From assembly GCA_001600415.1 (NCBI GenBank), contig BCJX01000003.1, positions 1,108,809 through 1,172,808 on the forward strand: a stretch of 64,000 bases of DNA, read 5' to 3'. The position numbers and the translations under genes are program-made. This document shows positions 34,349 to 46,364 of the stretch, one piece after another. The stretch's first letter is position 1. Each line of letters begins with the position of its first letter. The notes below the pieces were generated by a model, which did no database searches, had not been told where the DNA came from, and was given only the letters and a program-made list of their open reading frames with translations. The DNA is from Pascua guehoae. Its lineage: Eukaryota; Basidiomycota; Tremellomycetes; Trichosporonales; Trichosporonaceae.

Positions 34349-36321
34349 CTACTCCTTGTCCTGCCACTGCCTGCGGTTCTGGCCTCCCCCGTTGTCCCTG
34401 CCCCTCCTGGTGCCCCGGTTGCCGCCGGTGCGGGTGCTGCCCCGGCGGTCCGTGAAGCGCTTTTCAAAGTCGGCCGGGGGGTACCCCAACGCGACCATTT
34501 CCTCTGCGACGAGCTTGTACCGGTCGTCCTCGTTGCGCGCACACTTGAAGCCAATGGCGCTGTAGAGCGCGGCCGACGGCTTGTACCCCTCTGCCTTCAT
34601 CTTTTCCAGATAGTAGAATGCGTCCTCGTACTCTGGCTGCGAGAGGCACAGGCGGGTCATCGAGTTGTACGTGTCGCCCGTGGGTGCAATGCCCGCAGCG
34701 GACATTTCCGACATGACAGTGTCGCCCAGCTCGCGGTAGCCCATCTTGGCGCAGCCCTTGAGGACGAGGTTGAACGTGTCGGCATTGGGCGTCACGCCGA
34801 GGTCGGCGGCGGCGAGCTGCGTCGCGCGCGCACGCTGCAAGTCTTCGAGCTTGACAGTCGCCTCAATGACGGCATTGAGCGCGCAGACATCCACCGCCTC
34901 GCCCGCCTTGTGCATGTCCTCGAGCGTGTAGAAGGCCTGGTCCACAATCTCAATGTCCTCGAGAACAGCCGAGATGGGCTGCACGGTCGCGAGCGTCGGC
35001 GCAATCCCAGACCGGCGGAACGAGGCGGCCAAGCGCAACGCGTCCGGAACACGTCCCTCGGCGCACAACGCCTCGAGGAGCGGCGCCATGTGGTGCTCCT
35101 GCGCCTCTACACCGAGCTTGGGGAGGATCTCGAGCGCCGCAGTCGCCAATGCAGTGTTGCCCCAACGGCCCGCAACCGCCAGCACGCCGAGGAGGAGACC
35201 CTCGTCGGGTGTGAACGCGTTCGTCGCGACAACGCGCTCCCATGCAGTTACAACACCGGCGAGCTGGACCGTCAGCATTCACCAAGCTCTCCTCCACAAC
35301 CACCAACATTCCCGTCCAATCAGCACAAAGGCAAACTCACATACTGGCAGTCGGCGCTGGCCGCGAGGATCTGCACAATGCTCGCGGCCTCCATCTTGCT
35401 CGCGCCGGGCATCTTTTCGTAGCGCTCGACAAACTCGAGCGCAAGACGCGGCTGGCCCCATTCGCAACACAGACGGACAAACTGCTTGACGGTATTTTTG
35501 GTCGGCACAATGTCGTGCTCGAGCATCTCAATCAGGGTTGCGGCCAGTTGCTCGACATTGCCGTTCTGGTACGCATGGATGGCAACCTGGTTGAACGCCG
35601 CAGGCGTCGGCCCCGTATTGGGCATCTGGAGCATGAGGGATGGAAGAATGTGCGGGTGGAGGAAGGTGAACTGGGGCCAGAGTTAGCAACGGCGTTCGGT
35701 ACCTCTCAACGACGTAGTGTACAGTACACACTTACCCGCAACAGGTTATCCATCGCAGCAGGCCCCAGGTCCACACCACCGGCTGCAGCATCTCGCATGG
35801 CCGCCATGGCAATCTCAAAGCCAAGGCTGCTCTCTGCTCCATTGCTTCCACGGCGCGAGGCATAGTCGGCTGCTTCCCGCATGACTGCAAGGTACGCCGC
35901 CGCCGTCGGGATGCGGTTGTTGTCCTTGAGGTCCGTCAGCGTCTTGAGGAGCTTGACCAGTCCCTCGCGCGGGACCGATGGACCTGGTTCTGCAACGTCA
36001 GCCAATGTTCGTGGACACGGCCGGCGGGGGTGCTACATTGGTCTGCCTGCGTTCTCCGGCAGTTGGGTAGCATGGCCCACAGCCGCAATACCACAGGGAC
36101 CAACAAGAACATGCTCGTCAACACTTACGCCGGGCATCACGGGCACCGCCAGTCGTCGAAGGAGACGCGGCCGGGTTTCTCGCTGCTCGCTGGGCCCGAA
36201 GGCCGACGCCCTGTCCTGACGCAAGAGCAGAGGTCGTCGCAGTCGTGCTCAGAGTGCGCAGCGGCGCGACACTGCGCGCGCGCAAGACGGAGCGCAGGAG
36301 CGCAGTGGTCGTGCTCGACAT
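34349..36321 (-). CDS. Mitochondrial pentatricopeptide-repeat protein
   Basis: Four exons (36129-36321, 35736-35989, 35341-35670, 34349-35263) give 563 residues in phase. The N-terminus is Arg/Ser/Ala-rich without acids (ALLRSVLRARSVAPLRTLST), a strong mitochondrial presequence. Helix-turn-helix PPR-like units follow, for example TPAAFNQVAIHAYQNGNVEQ, TPNADTFNLVLKGCAKMGYR, TGDTYNSMTRLCLSQPEYED and KPSAALYSAIGFKCARNEDD. The C-terminus is a basic Gly/Arg/Gln tail (RTGGNRGTRRGRDNGGG) suited to RNA contact. Fungal proteins of this kind stabilise or activate translation of single mitochondrial mRNAs. Which mRNA cannot be said. It is divergent from the RBM42-like gene over 241 bp. Confidence 0.82.
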
Positions 36322-36562
36322 GGTCAACCTTGTGTGGGGTAATATATGGGTTTCGAGCTCGAGATGGACCAAGGCCTGAAAAAGTCGGCTGGGTGCGCGG
36401 ATTGTCCATTGGCACGGAACCAAATCGGATGGGACAGTAGTGTGTGCCTGGCGCCACAACCTCCTCTACCTTTGGGCGACTCACCTCATCACCGTGTTGC
36501 ATTGTTGTCTGGTCTGTCCCGGTTTCATCCATTCTCCACTTTTGTCAGTTTCTCGACACGCA

Positions 36563-37636
36563 ATGAGCCAGGACGGGTACACGGAAGAACAACGCGCTGC
36601 GGCGGTAAGTCTAAAGTCTACTGGACCAGAACAGAGAGCTGACATCACAGTGGGCGGCCGTGAGTTGTGCTCGATTTCACAAACCTCCACATTTGTTTTG
36701 CCACTGACACCTGACAACAGTACTATGCACAGCAGGGCTACGACCAGACGCAGATCGCGGCCATGATGAGCGGCGGCGGCGCAGGGGCGGGGTACGGCTA
36801 TGGCGCGGACGCTGGTGCGGCTGGATCATCCAGCGCGGCATCGACCAGCTACGGCGGCGCGGGAATGGGGGCCCAAGGCTATGACGCCAATGGGTACCGC
36901 ATCAACACGTCTGGCGCACCACTTCTCGATGCCGAGTTTATCCAGCAGTCGTCTGCATATGTCCCAGGAGGGGTGGAGAAGAGCAGTGGCAAGGCGCCCA
37001 AGGTCGTGCCAAAGGGAAAGCGTGATACGGTCATTCGCAAGGGCCCTGGAGGACAGATGTGGGAGGACCCGACGCTCGTGGACTGGGACCCGAGTGAGTC
37101 ATTCGTCGAGTCGGGCCCAGAGGTTTTATTTTAGGTTGCTGACTCTACAGAGTGGTACCGGCTGTTTGTCGGCGACGTGTCCAACGACGTGAGCGAGCGC
37201 ACGCTCGACGAGGCGTTTGCGAGGTACAAGACGTACTGCAAGTGCAAGGTCGTGCGCGACCGTCTGAGTCAAAAGGTGCGTTCCGTTCAACATTGGACAA
37301 TGCACGTAGTGTGACTGACACTTGCAGGCAAAGTACGCCTTTATCGCGTTCCAGGACCCAGAAGACTTTCTCAAGGCGTGGAAGGAGATGGATGGTGGGT
37401 CCCCTCTTCCCCATTGCTCGGAAGCTGACCCGGCAGGCAAATACGTTGGTAACCGGCCGATTCGTCTGAGCAAGGTTCGCGAGGACAAGTATGGCGGTAT
37501 CGAGACGCAGACGATCAGTGCACGCAAGGTGGGTACGAGAGTGTCGAACAGTTGCTGACCCCTTCAGGCAAAGGAACTAGACAAGCAGCGTCGTAACCGG
37601 GGCAAGGCGCAGAATAAGCGTCCAACGCCGTGGTAG
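36563..37636 (+). CDS. RBM42-like RRM protein
   Basis: Seven exons (36563-36604, 36651-36659, 36721-37093, 37151-37275, 37328-37394, 37437-37528, 37568-37636) keep phase. The N-terminal half is Gly/Ala/Tyr-rich low complexity after MSQDGYTEEQRAAAWAAYYA. Then IRKGPGGQMWEDPTLVDWDP leads into one RRM. RNP2 is RLFVGDVSND, RNP1 is KYAFIAFQDPEDF, and KEMDGKYVGNRPIRLSK is diagnostic of the RBM42 group. A basic tail (KQRRNRGKAQNKRPTPW) ends the protein. RBM42 homologs associate with spliceosomal tri-snRNP and mRNPs. The second exon is a 9-nt microexon coding Trp-Ala-Ala, bracketed by CACAG and GTGAGT. Confidence 0.9.
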
Positions 37637-38457
37637 ACTTGGACCGTAGAGTGATACATGCATGTTGTCGTCTTCGGCTTGTTGCCGCTGTGCTGAATGC
37701 ATGGATGGGTAGTCATGGTTGCTGGCTAGAGACTCGAGCTGGCTTGCTGTGGTGGGTGTGGTCACGTGCCTCTATGATTGGATGACACGTGTCATGTTGA
37801 TAGAATTAGTTCCGTTGGAAGAGGGGAGTGGAGGGGTGGGACGCGGATCAATGACCGCTCTGACACGATGACACTCTTGGAGTGGAGTGAAGGACTGCAA
37901 ACCACCGCCTGGCCGCCTGGCTGGCAACTCGTGGCTGGGCTGGGCTAGGCTGTGCAGGCTAGTGCTGGCCAGCCGGCTGGCTGCTAGCTGGCCGCTGGGT
38001 GGGTGGATCGGCTGGATGCGCTGGCTGCTGGCTGGCTGGGCCACTCACCCAAAACTACAGACAGTAGGCTGTAATGCCTCTGCACAGACTGGAATCACTC
38101 TAAGTGCGTGTTGCCGCCCGCCCGCCCGCCAAGTTGCCGCCGCTCGCTCGCTCGCTTTCAACAAACCACACCACACCACACCTATCCCCATTCATCATTC
38201 ATATCATCATCCTCGTTAGATCCACTCTCCACCAACAAGCCATATAAACCCCCCACCTTTTGGCGGTCATCAATACTATCCCCCCACCACCCAATCTACC
38301 CGTCTCAATCGACTCGCAATCGTCGCAAGCCCACACACACACACACCTCGGTCCCCGTCGCACGTTGTGGACTCGTATCCCACTCCACCCCCCAAACCCA
38401 CTCTACTCCTCTACCTCTCTGTCGCTTTGCGACCTTGACACGACGCTTCTCTATCCC
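37637..38457. other. Intergenic stretch with GGCTGG repeats and the ORM promoter
   Basis: GGCT/GCTGG repeats fill about 37905-38045, and GCTCGCTCGCTCGCT lies at about 38140. From 38160 the sequence is CA/CT-rich leader with CATATAAACCCC near 38239, a possible TATA box. No gene is supported. Confidence 0.55.
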
Positions 38458-39997
38458 ATGTCTTCGCCGAGCCTCGCCCCTCGCAGCCCAGGGCGCACGC
38501 GCTCTGTCTCGCAGCCGCTGCGCGAAGGTGTAGCCACCGACTTCTTTGCCTACGCCGCCGACGCTTCCCGCTCGCCCCGCTCAACGTTTACTCGCTCTCT
38601 GTCGTCGCAGCCGGGCTACAACAACTCGTACTCGCGCTCGAGTGGCAACTCGCTCGCCCCCGCCGGAGGAGCGACAAAGGGACGCGCCAGGTCGGGCTCG
38701 CTCGTGACGGTCACAGAAGTCGGTGGCGACGAACCCGACAGCATCAACGACCGCATCGGTATCGGCGCAAACCACAATGCTGCCTGGGTCAACGCTCCTG
38801 GTGAGTCGAGTCGAGTCCAGTTGGCGATACACACACACACACACGAGGCAGTGCTGACAACCTTCCTCAGGCGCGTGGGCTATCCACCCAGTCTTGATCA
38901 TTGGCGCAAAGCTTCTCCTCGACGCCGTTCCAGGTATCACTCAGGAGACTAGCTGGACTATTGTCACGATCGGATACGCGATTGTGAGTTGCACTAGCAC
39001 GGCTCTAGCACCGGCGACTCGCCACGCAGCGAGCGAACGTTCGTTCGTTCACGAACCATACTGACCTTATCACAGCTCATGTACATCATGTTCCACCATG
39101 TGACGGGCGTGCCGTTTGAACAAGCGTGAGTGGTGTTGTGCGACAACTTTTTGCTGTGCGAGATCGTCGCCTCAAGATGGACGATCCGCATACGCCGACG
39201 GCGCGACTGACAACTACAGCCTCTCGACGGGCGGCGCATACGACGAGCTCACCATGTGGGAGCAGATTGACAACGGATCGCAGTACACGCCGGCCAAGAA
39301 GTGGCTCACAAGCGTGCCCATCTGCCTGTGAGTTGCCGTGTCTCCCTGCGTCCATCTATTGTTCTTGCTGCTCTTGTGTCACCTGATGCGATTGAGACGT
39401 GTGGAGGCGCTGCGACAACGCCACCACAAGCACTGAATGCGATCCCCACCTTCCGATCACGCCCGCATCTTCTGACACTGGCGCAGGTTCCTCATCTCGA
39501 CCCACTACACGCACTATGACTACAAGCACTTTACGCTCAACTTCATTGCCACGCTCATCATCCTGTTCCCCAAGCTCCCAATGGTGAGTCATGTCCTGAT
39601 CCCCGGTGACAGGCGAATGTCGCATGAACCCACCCCCGGTTGTTGTCGCAATGGGCGAGGCGACTCAAAGGGAGGTGTCGGTTTGGCCGAAAGGTGGGAC
39701 GACGGTGCCCCTCGGAGCCAACGTGGGCCCATTGCCCGAATCTCCCTCGGTCGCCCACGCCACCCCACCACTGCCCAGCCACTCATCATCCACCTCGCAC
39801 CCGTCGTCGTCATCACCACCCACTGTGCCCCATGTAGTTTTCGACACGACACGTCCACCATTGTCCCATGATCACGTGACTAACACTTGCCCCAGCTCCA
39901 CCGCTTGCGCTTCCACTTCCTCGAGTTTGCATCTGGTGACACGACCACCACGCCAGGTCCCTCGCGTCCGGCATCGCCAGGACCCCGAGACCACTAG
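38458..39997 (+). CDS. ORM1: Orm/ORMDL family sphingolipid homeostasis protein
   Basis: Six exons (38458-38800, 38871-38983, 39076-39125, 39220-39327, 39487-39583, 39896-39997) give 270 residues in phase. The N-terminal ~110 residues are Ser/Arg-rich (RSPGRTRSVSQPL, ARSGSLVTVTEVG), the region that Ypk-type kinases phosphorylate in yeast Orm proteins. The membrane part is typical: NAAWVNAPGAWAIHPVLIIG, LMYIMFHHVTGVPFEQALST, YDELTMWEQIDNGSQYTPAK, STHYTHYDYKHFTLNFIATL and FPKLPMLHRLRFHFL. Orm proteins sit in the ER and inhibit serine palmitoyltransferase until phosphorylated. The N-terminal extension is longer than in animal ORMDL, as usual in fungi. The last intron is about 310 nt. Confidence 0.95.
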
Positions 39998-40554
39998 CAC
40001 TAGGCCCGTTATACACCACACTCCCCCCTTCCCCCCCCCGTAGACCCTCATGATGCACTTGTCACGCTATTTGTTGCGGTTGCACCTGTTGTATCGGCGA
40101 GATGCCATGTGCCTATCGCACGTCGCGACAGGCGACAGGCGGACCTGGCCGAGTCAAGCCAAGCCTTGGCCTAGGTCACATGCTCGGAAGCGCGCAAGGT
40201 GAGTCGACAAGCCAAGGCGACAAGCCAAGGCCTCCACCAAGAAGGAACAAGGCTCAAGTAAACTCATGCGCGTGTCGCCGTAATGTCAAAAGGTAACCTA
40301 ATGACGCCGACCCTGATCGGACCCATTTCTGTCGTCATCGTACCTGGTTCCTTCGCCCCCGCCGCCCCGAAGGACACCGCAGGCCACCGAAGGACACCGC
40401 AGGCCACCGAGCATGCCGTGGTGGGTGCACCGCCTCCAAAACCCTATGCATCTATGCAACGTCTGCCCCCGTCGTCACCGTCACGGCTACCATGCCCACC
40501 ACTCCGGGCCTCGACGTCATCCCCACCTCTTCTCCGCCCCGACGCCTCGATGCC
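39998..40554. other. Convergent 3' flanks
   Basis: 557 bp between ORM and RIO1. It contains a near-tandem GACACCGCAGGCCACCGA pair at about 40371-40410 and AAGCCAAG repeats near 40150-40230. No exon is seen. Confidence 0.5.
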
Positions 40555-43485
40555 TCATCGGCTCCCAGACGACTTTTTGATCAGCCGCTGCTTTTCAGCC
40601 TTTGGCATTTTGTTTTTGCGCTTTTCGCGCGTCTCCTCCTTGAGCGCCTTTTTGCGTTCCTGCGCGTGTCAGTTGCGTCCAACGGTTGAGAGTGGAGACG
40701 TGTCTGGTGTACAGGAGTCGGCCACTGCACGGGTGTGTGTTGGCAGTGTCCCATCTAGCCTCTGCAATGGTTCAACGCCAATGCTGACGATCACACCTGA
40801 TAGTCCAGCGAACTAACGCACGGCCCGTGATACAGGGCGAGGTGTAGTTTGCAACAGCTGTTGGCTTCCGTCCAACCCCGCAACTCCACACCCAGACTCA
40901 CCTTTTTCGACTCCTTGTCCATGTGCCTAAACCCGCGCGGCTTGCGCTCGACAAACTCTGCCTCCTCGTCCTCCCCCTCGTCGTCGTCGTCGGGCGTAAT
41001 CTCGTCCTCGAAGCGCACGCTCTTTCTCCGCTTTGGTGGCGCTGGGGGCTGTGCGTCCGCGTCGTCTTCCGCTGTCTCTGGGGTAGGGTTCTCGGCATTC
41101 AACTCGGTCGCAGGGGCGGGTGCTGCAGGCTCGGCCGTTGGCTGACTGCTCTCTTCCTGTGCCGCTCGCGCGTCGTCCTTGTCGTGGATGTGCAGGCCGG
41201 TGATGCCCGCATAGATGAGCGTGTCGCCCTGGCCGCTCTTGAGGAGCTCGACATCGCGTTCCGGGTCATACACCTCGCCTAGTGTACGGGGGATGTAGGA
41301 CGAGAAGAAGACGGCGTCGTCGACCTCGGACTTTGCCTTGGCCGCCGCTGCGTCTGCGGCTACCTCGGCATCTGAAGGTCCCGCAGGCTTGGCCTCGGTG
41401 GCCGCCCCTGCTTCCGTGCTGGCCTTCGCACTCGGACCAGCCTCGACGGCGCTCTCCTGCGGCGTCCGGTCGAGCCACGTGCGGAGCACGTCCAGCAGAC
41501 GCTCCTCGCCCGCGTCGCCCAGCTCGTCTTCGCGCGACAGTCCCACGCTCTCGTCGACGATAAAGCTCCACGCGCGCCGCAGGCCGAGCGTGCGCACCTC
41601 GCCCCCAGAGCGCTTTGTGAAGAAGTCCTCGACGTTGCGAATGTCGGAGCGCAAAAAGTCAAACGCAGACGGGTGGTCGTGCTCGACCGACTGCGAGACG
41701 TCGATGATGTACAGGTGCGACTGGTGGTACCTGTGTGTTAGTGGGGCAGACGTGGTGCTTGGGGGCGACTCTGTATTCTGGCCATGCGTGGGAATGGGTA
41801 GAGCAATATCGCTTGAAGCAATATCGCTCCATCGACCCTGCTGCCAAGGACAGCCACCAGAAACAAGCCCGTTCGCACCCCCGCTCCTACTCACAAAATG
41901 TTGTACTCGCTCAAGTCGGCATGCACGAGTTTACACTGGTTGTACATCCTGCGCATGGCGACGAGGAGCTCGCCATACAACCTGGGCAGCTTGGACTTTG
42001 AAATGTCTGCGTCCTTGAGTCGCGGTGATGCGCTTTCTGTTAGCGATAGCAGACGGTAGCGTCACCTCTTCACGCAGCTGGACTGTGCTCTGCCTCTGGA
42101 CGCAGCTTGGGCGAGCCCGTTCTGCGACCGAGCTCCACGCTCCACCAGCCTCTACCCAAACTCACCTGCTCCCCGACCCCAAAAACTCCATGACGAGCAC
42201 ATTTTCCCTCTGTTCAATCACATTCGGCGCACGGATACCCCCCTGTACCAGTCGGCGCAGGTTGCGCAGCTCCTTTTCAGCCCACAACCGCACCATCTTG
42301 CGCGGGTTTTTCGCCTTTGCGTACCCGCCCTGGAAGCGGAACTCGCCCACAATGTAGTTTGCGCGCGAGCGAAAGTTGAGAATCGACGTGCGGTAGATTT
42401 TGACCGCGACTTCTGGCGGGTACGGGAATGAGGTCGCGGGTGGGTTGGCGCCGGCGTATGCGAGGTAGACGTTGGCCTGGGGTCAGTGGGGGGAAATACG
42501 TGAACATGAGGACAAGCAAAGCAGCCAGGTGTCTCTGATCGCTTCGACCAACACGCGACCACCACAAACGAAAACCAGGCGCAACTGCCAGCCCCGTCCA
42601 CAAAGCACCAACTCACCTCCTTTCCAGTGCTGACACAGCCATCAATGACGCCAAAATACCCGCGGTTCACAAGCGCACTGAGCACGAGCCGCGTACGCGC
42701 ATCGAGCACCTGCTCGTGTGTCGCGCGGTCCGCCTTGTCCTTTTGGTTGAGGCCTGCCGACGCCTTGGGGTTGGCCGCCACGCCTGTTCCGAGGAGGACG
42801 GTGGGGTTGACGAGCTTTTTGCCCGTCGTCCCTGCCTTTGGCGGCGCGGCGCGGTGCGTGCGTGGCGGCGGGGCATTGCGCGAAGGCAACGGGAGCGGCT
42901 TGGAGCCCGAGGCCGTCGAGGGTGCCGAGGTCGCGGCGTACGACTGGCGTGCGCGGTTGTATTGTTTTGTAAAGTCTGGCCGTTAGCGGCAAGCCAGGAC
43001 GGCGAGATGACATGGGCAGGTCGCCAAGTGTGAGAGACCGCCTCCCGGCAGTCGCTGAATCAAACACAATGGGAACAAGACGTACCTCCGTCGGCCAACT
43101 CCCAGTCCTCGTCCTCGACACCCCACTCCATCTCGGCGTCGCTCCCTTCCTCGTAGTCCTCGAAACCCTCGCCGTCGGGCCCTTCCCCCTCGAGCTCGGG
43201 CCACGGCTCGTTCTCCACATCGCTCTCCTCCTCGACGCTGCTCCCGTCGTCTTGGTTTCCCTCGACAGCCTCGGCAGTCTCCGCTGCCACGACCGCGGCG
43301 ACCAGCTCGTCGTCCTCGTCCTCGTTCCCGGCGGCGTCCCCCGTTTCGTCAATGTATGCCCGCCCGTCGCGGCGTGCTCCCGCCGCCGGCGTGGGGTCGG
43401 CTGCCGTCACGGCAGCCGCGGTGGGGGTGACGGCGGCGGGCGTAGTGTGGTCGCTGTTGGCGTCTGCGCACTGGTCGGCGTGCAT
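40555..43485 (-). CDS. RIO1: RIO1 atypical protein kinase (18S rRNA maturation)
   Basis: Six exons, about 43086-43485, 42617-42975, 42166-42476, 41896-42029, roughly 40900-41729, and a last one of about 115 nt ending 40555. The N-terminal 130 residues are very acidic. The RIO domain shows DGCVSTGKEANVYLAYAG (flexible P-loop with STGKEANVY), the lysine in VAVKIYRTSILNFRSR, and the RIO1 block VGEFRFQGGYAKAKNPRKMV. The hinge is VLVMEFLGS, the catalytic loop LVHADLSEYNIL, and the metal Asp lies in LYIIDVSQSVEHDHP. The C-terminus is Ala/Glu/Pro-rich, then basic (RKPRGFRHMDKESKK, KKALKEETREKRKNKMPKAE). Rio1 acts in late 40S assembly. RIO1 and TOM20 start 400 bp apart in divergent orientation. Confidence 0.95.
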
Positions 43486-43886
43486 GGTGGCAACAGTGGT
43501 AGAATGGAGATGAGCTGCAGGATGACTGATAACTCGATATGACCTTTGTTGCCAGACAGCAGCCGAAGATGGTAGAATGGACAAATTTCCCCTGGGGCCC
43601 CAATGTTGCCACGTGCCCGCCACTGACCTCACAGCTCACGACCCATCAAAATGTTGGTCGCATGGCACTCGCGTGCTTGATGCAGCTTTTGCCTCCGTCT
43701 TCGTTCAGTGTCCGCCCAGTGACGCCTCCGGTCTCCGGCCGCCCAGGAGGCACAAGGAGCACTCAGTCACTCCCCACCCTGGACTCCGCCGCCACTTTTC
43801 GCCCGGCCGGTCGACCTCGAACTGCAACTCGAACCCGCTCTGTTGCTCACCTCGCTCATCCCCCCACCCCCGTCACCCGCTCCACC
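43486..43886. promoter_or_regulatory. Divergent promoter between RIO1 and TOM20
   Basis: About 400 bp between the two start codons. It contains CCACGTG near 43606 and a C/T-rich leader before TOM20. No coding sequence is supported. Confidence 0.5.
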
Positions 43887-45438
43887 ATGTCCCGTGCAGG
43901 CCAGATTGCGCTCATCACCGCCGGCGCCGCCGTCACCGGCATCGTCGGCTACTGCGTCTACTTTGACTACATGCGCCGCAACTCGGCAGACTTCCGCAAG
44001 GGACTGAGTGCGTACCCCCACCCGACCCCCCGAGTTTTGTTTTCTCGGCCAGACGAGTTGTCACCATGTCACCCCTTGTCACTGCGTGCAGGGTGGAGCC
44101 ACCTCCATGCCATCGGACGGGGACTTGGGATCGCCACTGTGTCCTGGCGCAGATTGTAGACGTGATCGTGTGCGAGCCAGTGTTGGTGATGCTGCGTGCT
44201 ACTGTTGTTGTCTTACTTTTGACCATGTGTCGGGCCTGCACTAGCACATCACTCCCCCATCTCTGATCATCATGAATCTCTCACTCACACCGCAGGGAAG
44301 CAGCAGAAGAAGATCAAGCAGGCTGCCGAGGCGCGCGAGAAGGAGCAGTCCATCCGGGACCAGCGTGTGCGTACTTTGTTCCAATGTTCCAAAGCTTGCC
44401 CGGCGTTTCGTCGGCGTCGGCGTCGCTTACGTGAAACGACGCTGGCCTTGATAGTGGAATGCTTCTGGGCCCAAGACCGTGTCCCAACACCTACGACACC
44501 GTTAGGACCGCCGAGCACGGCTGACCCCGCAGGAGCTCACGCTCGCACTCGTCGAGCTCGAGCTCGAGCAGCCTCCCTCTACGCCGGAGCGCATGGAGGC
44601 CTACTTCCAGGAGAACGTTGCGGTCGCCGAGGGCCTCGCGGCACAGGGTGAGTGGCGCACGACTACGAGGCGAGGTTTGGGCGAGGGCGTATGCACAGCG
44701 GGTTGCGCACAAGTCGGAGGTATACACTGCGAGTTGTGGTCGAGACGAACTGGAACAAGTGTCGGCCTGTGGCTCTGTGTCACTCGAGGATTGTCGTTGT
44801 TACCTCCCTGTCACACTCCCTACCTGTACATTACCCTTTGCCGCGCCTTTGGTTCTCCAATGTCACCTCGTTACACCGCTAACACCCAGGACCCGAGCAC
44901 TACGTCAAGGCCGCGACGCACTTCTACCGCGCCCTCCGCGTGTACCCCCAGCCCGTCGAGCTTCTGATGAGTAAGTCGTGCTCTGAGCGGTAGCGGTAGC
45001 GGCACTGACCCCCAAGTCTATCAGAAGGTCTGCCCCGAGCGCGTCTTCCAGCTCGTCCTCAAGCTCACGCAGCTCACCTCTGGCGCGGCCGCGGCCGGTG
45101 CTGGCGCCGGCGCCGCCGCTTCCGCGCCCATTGCGCAGGCGAGCGTTGCGGACATTGACGACTCGTCGCCCACGCCTGCCGCGCCCGCGGCGCCCGAGGT
45201 TGAAAAGGTCGCCATCCCCGAAGAGCACGCGGACGCGGCCGAGGCTGCCGTCGCCGCCGTCGCTGCCGCCGCCGCCAAGATTGAGGACGCCGAGGACAAG
45301 GAGGACAAGGCAGAGGACAAGGACGAGGACAAGGACGAGGCCGAGGCCGAGGCCGCAGACGAGCACGAGACCGACTCTGCACCCGCGAGCAACACGAGCT
45401 CGGGCGCAGAGTGGGAGCGCGTCAGCAACGAGGCCTAA
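43887..45438 (+). CDS. TOM20: Mitochondrial import receptor Tom20
   Basis: Five exons (43887-44007, 44296-44366, 44533-44647, 44890-44970, 45017-45438) give 269 residues. An N-terminal anchor (MSRAGQIALITAGAAVTGIV) is followed by CVYFDYMRRNSADFRKGLR, the basic flank of Tom20. ELEQPPSTPERMEAYFQENV leads to the receptor TPR, HYVKAATHFYRALRVYPQPV and IYQKVCPERVFQLVL. Tom20 recognises presequences at the outer membrane. Yeast Tom20 is about 183 residues. This one has an extra ~125-residue Ala/Glu/Asp-rich C-terminus (EDKEDKAEDKDEDKDEAEAE) ending SSGAEWERVSNEA. ATG 43887 opens the anchor helix. Confidence 0.93.
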
Positions 45439-46333
45439 GTCGCTCGAGTTTGCCGGCGGGTCTCTGTGCAAGAGTGGCCTTGGCGTCCGAGCACAAATTC
45501 TAGCTCGTATCGCCACGTCTTGCACACCGCCCGCGCCTGTCGAAAACGCCCGTCCATTGCTCCCCACGCCATCTGCTGGGGAGGTGGTGGATGGCACCAC
45601 CGACGTCCCCTGGACGTAGATAGCACACCACTGCTCATATGTATCCGCTTTGCAGCTGCTCCGTGACTAACCCCGATGCTCCGTGCCTCACTCAAAGCTT
45701 TCAATGCCGTCTGGCTGCGGTCGGGAACAGTAGACAGGCGTGGGCCTCGGTATCGGACTGTGCTACCCCTACTGCTAACCCCACACACTCGAGCCGCCCT
45801 CCCAACGATCTGTCTCCATGGCAAATAGCCCAACTACTACACCACCCAACCGTTTCGCGCCCACAGGCACGGGAGGAGAAACAAGACATCGTAACTGACG
45901 TTTAGACGCAAAGCGTCTTGGGGAAAACATGCCCAGTTCCCCAAGCTTGCATGAGCTTGGCACCACACACTCGTCAACGACGCGACAGGACCAACCACGC
46001 GACCGACCTCGTGAGACCAACTTGACCCCTACCACTGACGTTTTCAAGAATGCTCACGAGAAGCGTGCAGTGAGTCTTCTGGGGGGCGAAATATCCAGTC
46101 CTTGGCCGGTGCTCTGCCGACGAGTCTTGGGCCTACAGGGTGAGAGCTCACCCACCATCTTCGGGGCACGCCGGCCGGCTTGTCTCAAGGGCCGCTTTGG
46201 CGCGTTTGTTGTCTCCGCTGTGGGTTGGGCTTTGCCGGATCTGCTCATCCACACCCACTTGTTCAAACACCTCGTTCCGACTTGGAGAGTACAATGCCCG
46301 CCCGAGATTTTCCACATTATTTCTAACGCCACC

Positions 46334-46364
46334 AAAAAAAAAAAAAAAAAACAAAAAAAAAAAA
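46334..46364 (+). repeat. Interrupted poly-A tract
   Basis: Eighteen A, one C, then twelve A. It is the longest A run in the window. It could be a simple repeat or the tail of an old retroposed sequence; no retroposon coding sequence is seen upstream. Confidence 0.8.

Noticed and set aside
34022..35422. 466-codon plus-strand frame beginning in a Ser/Pro/Leu run
   Set aside because: It begins in a TCC microsatellite and continues as antisense of the PPR gene.
46000..46050. Second tRNA gene suggested by CCGACCTCGTGAG
   Set aside because: No complete cloverleaf can be drawn; the D arm and acceptor stem are missing.
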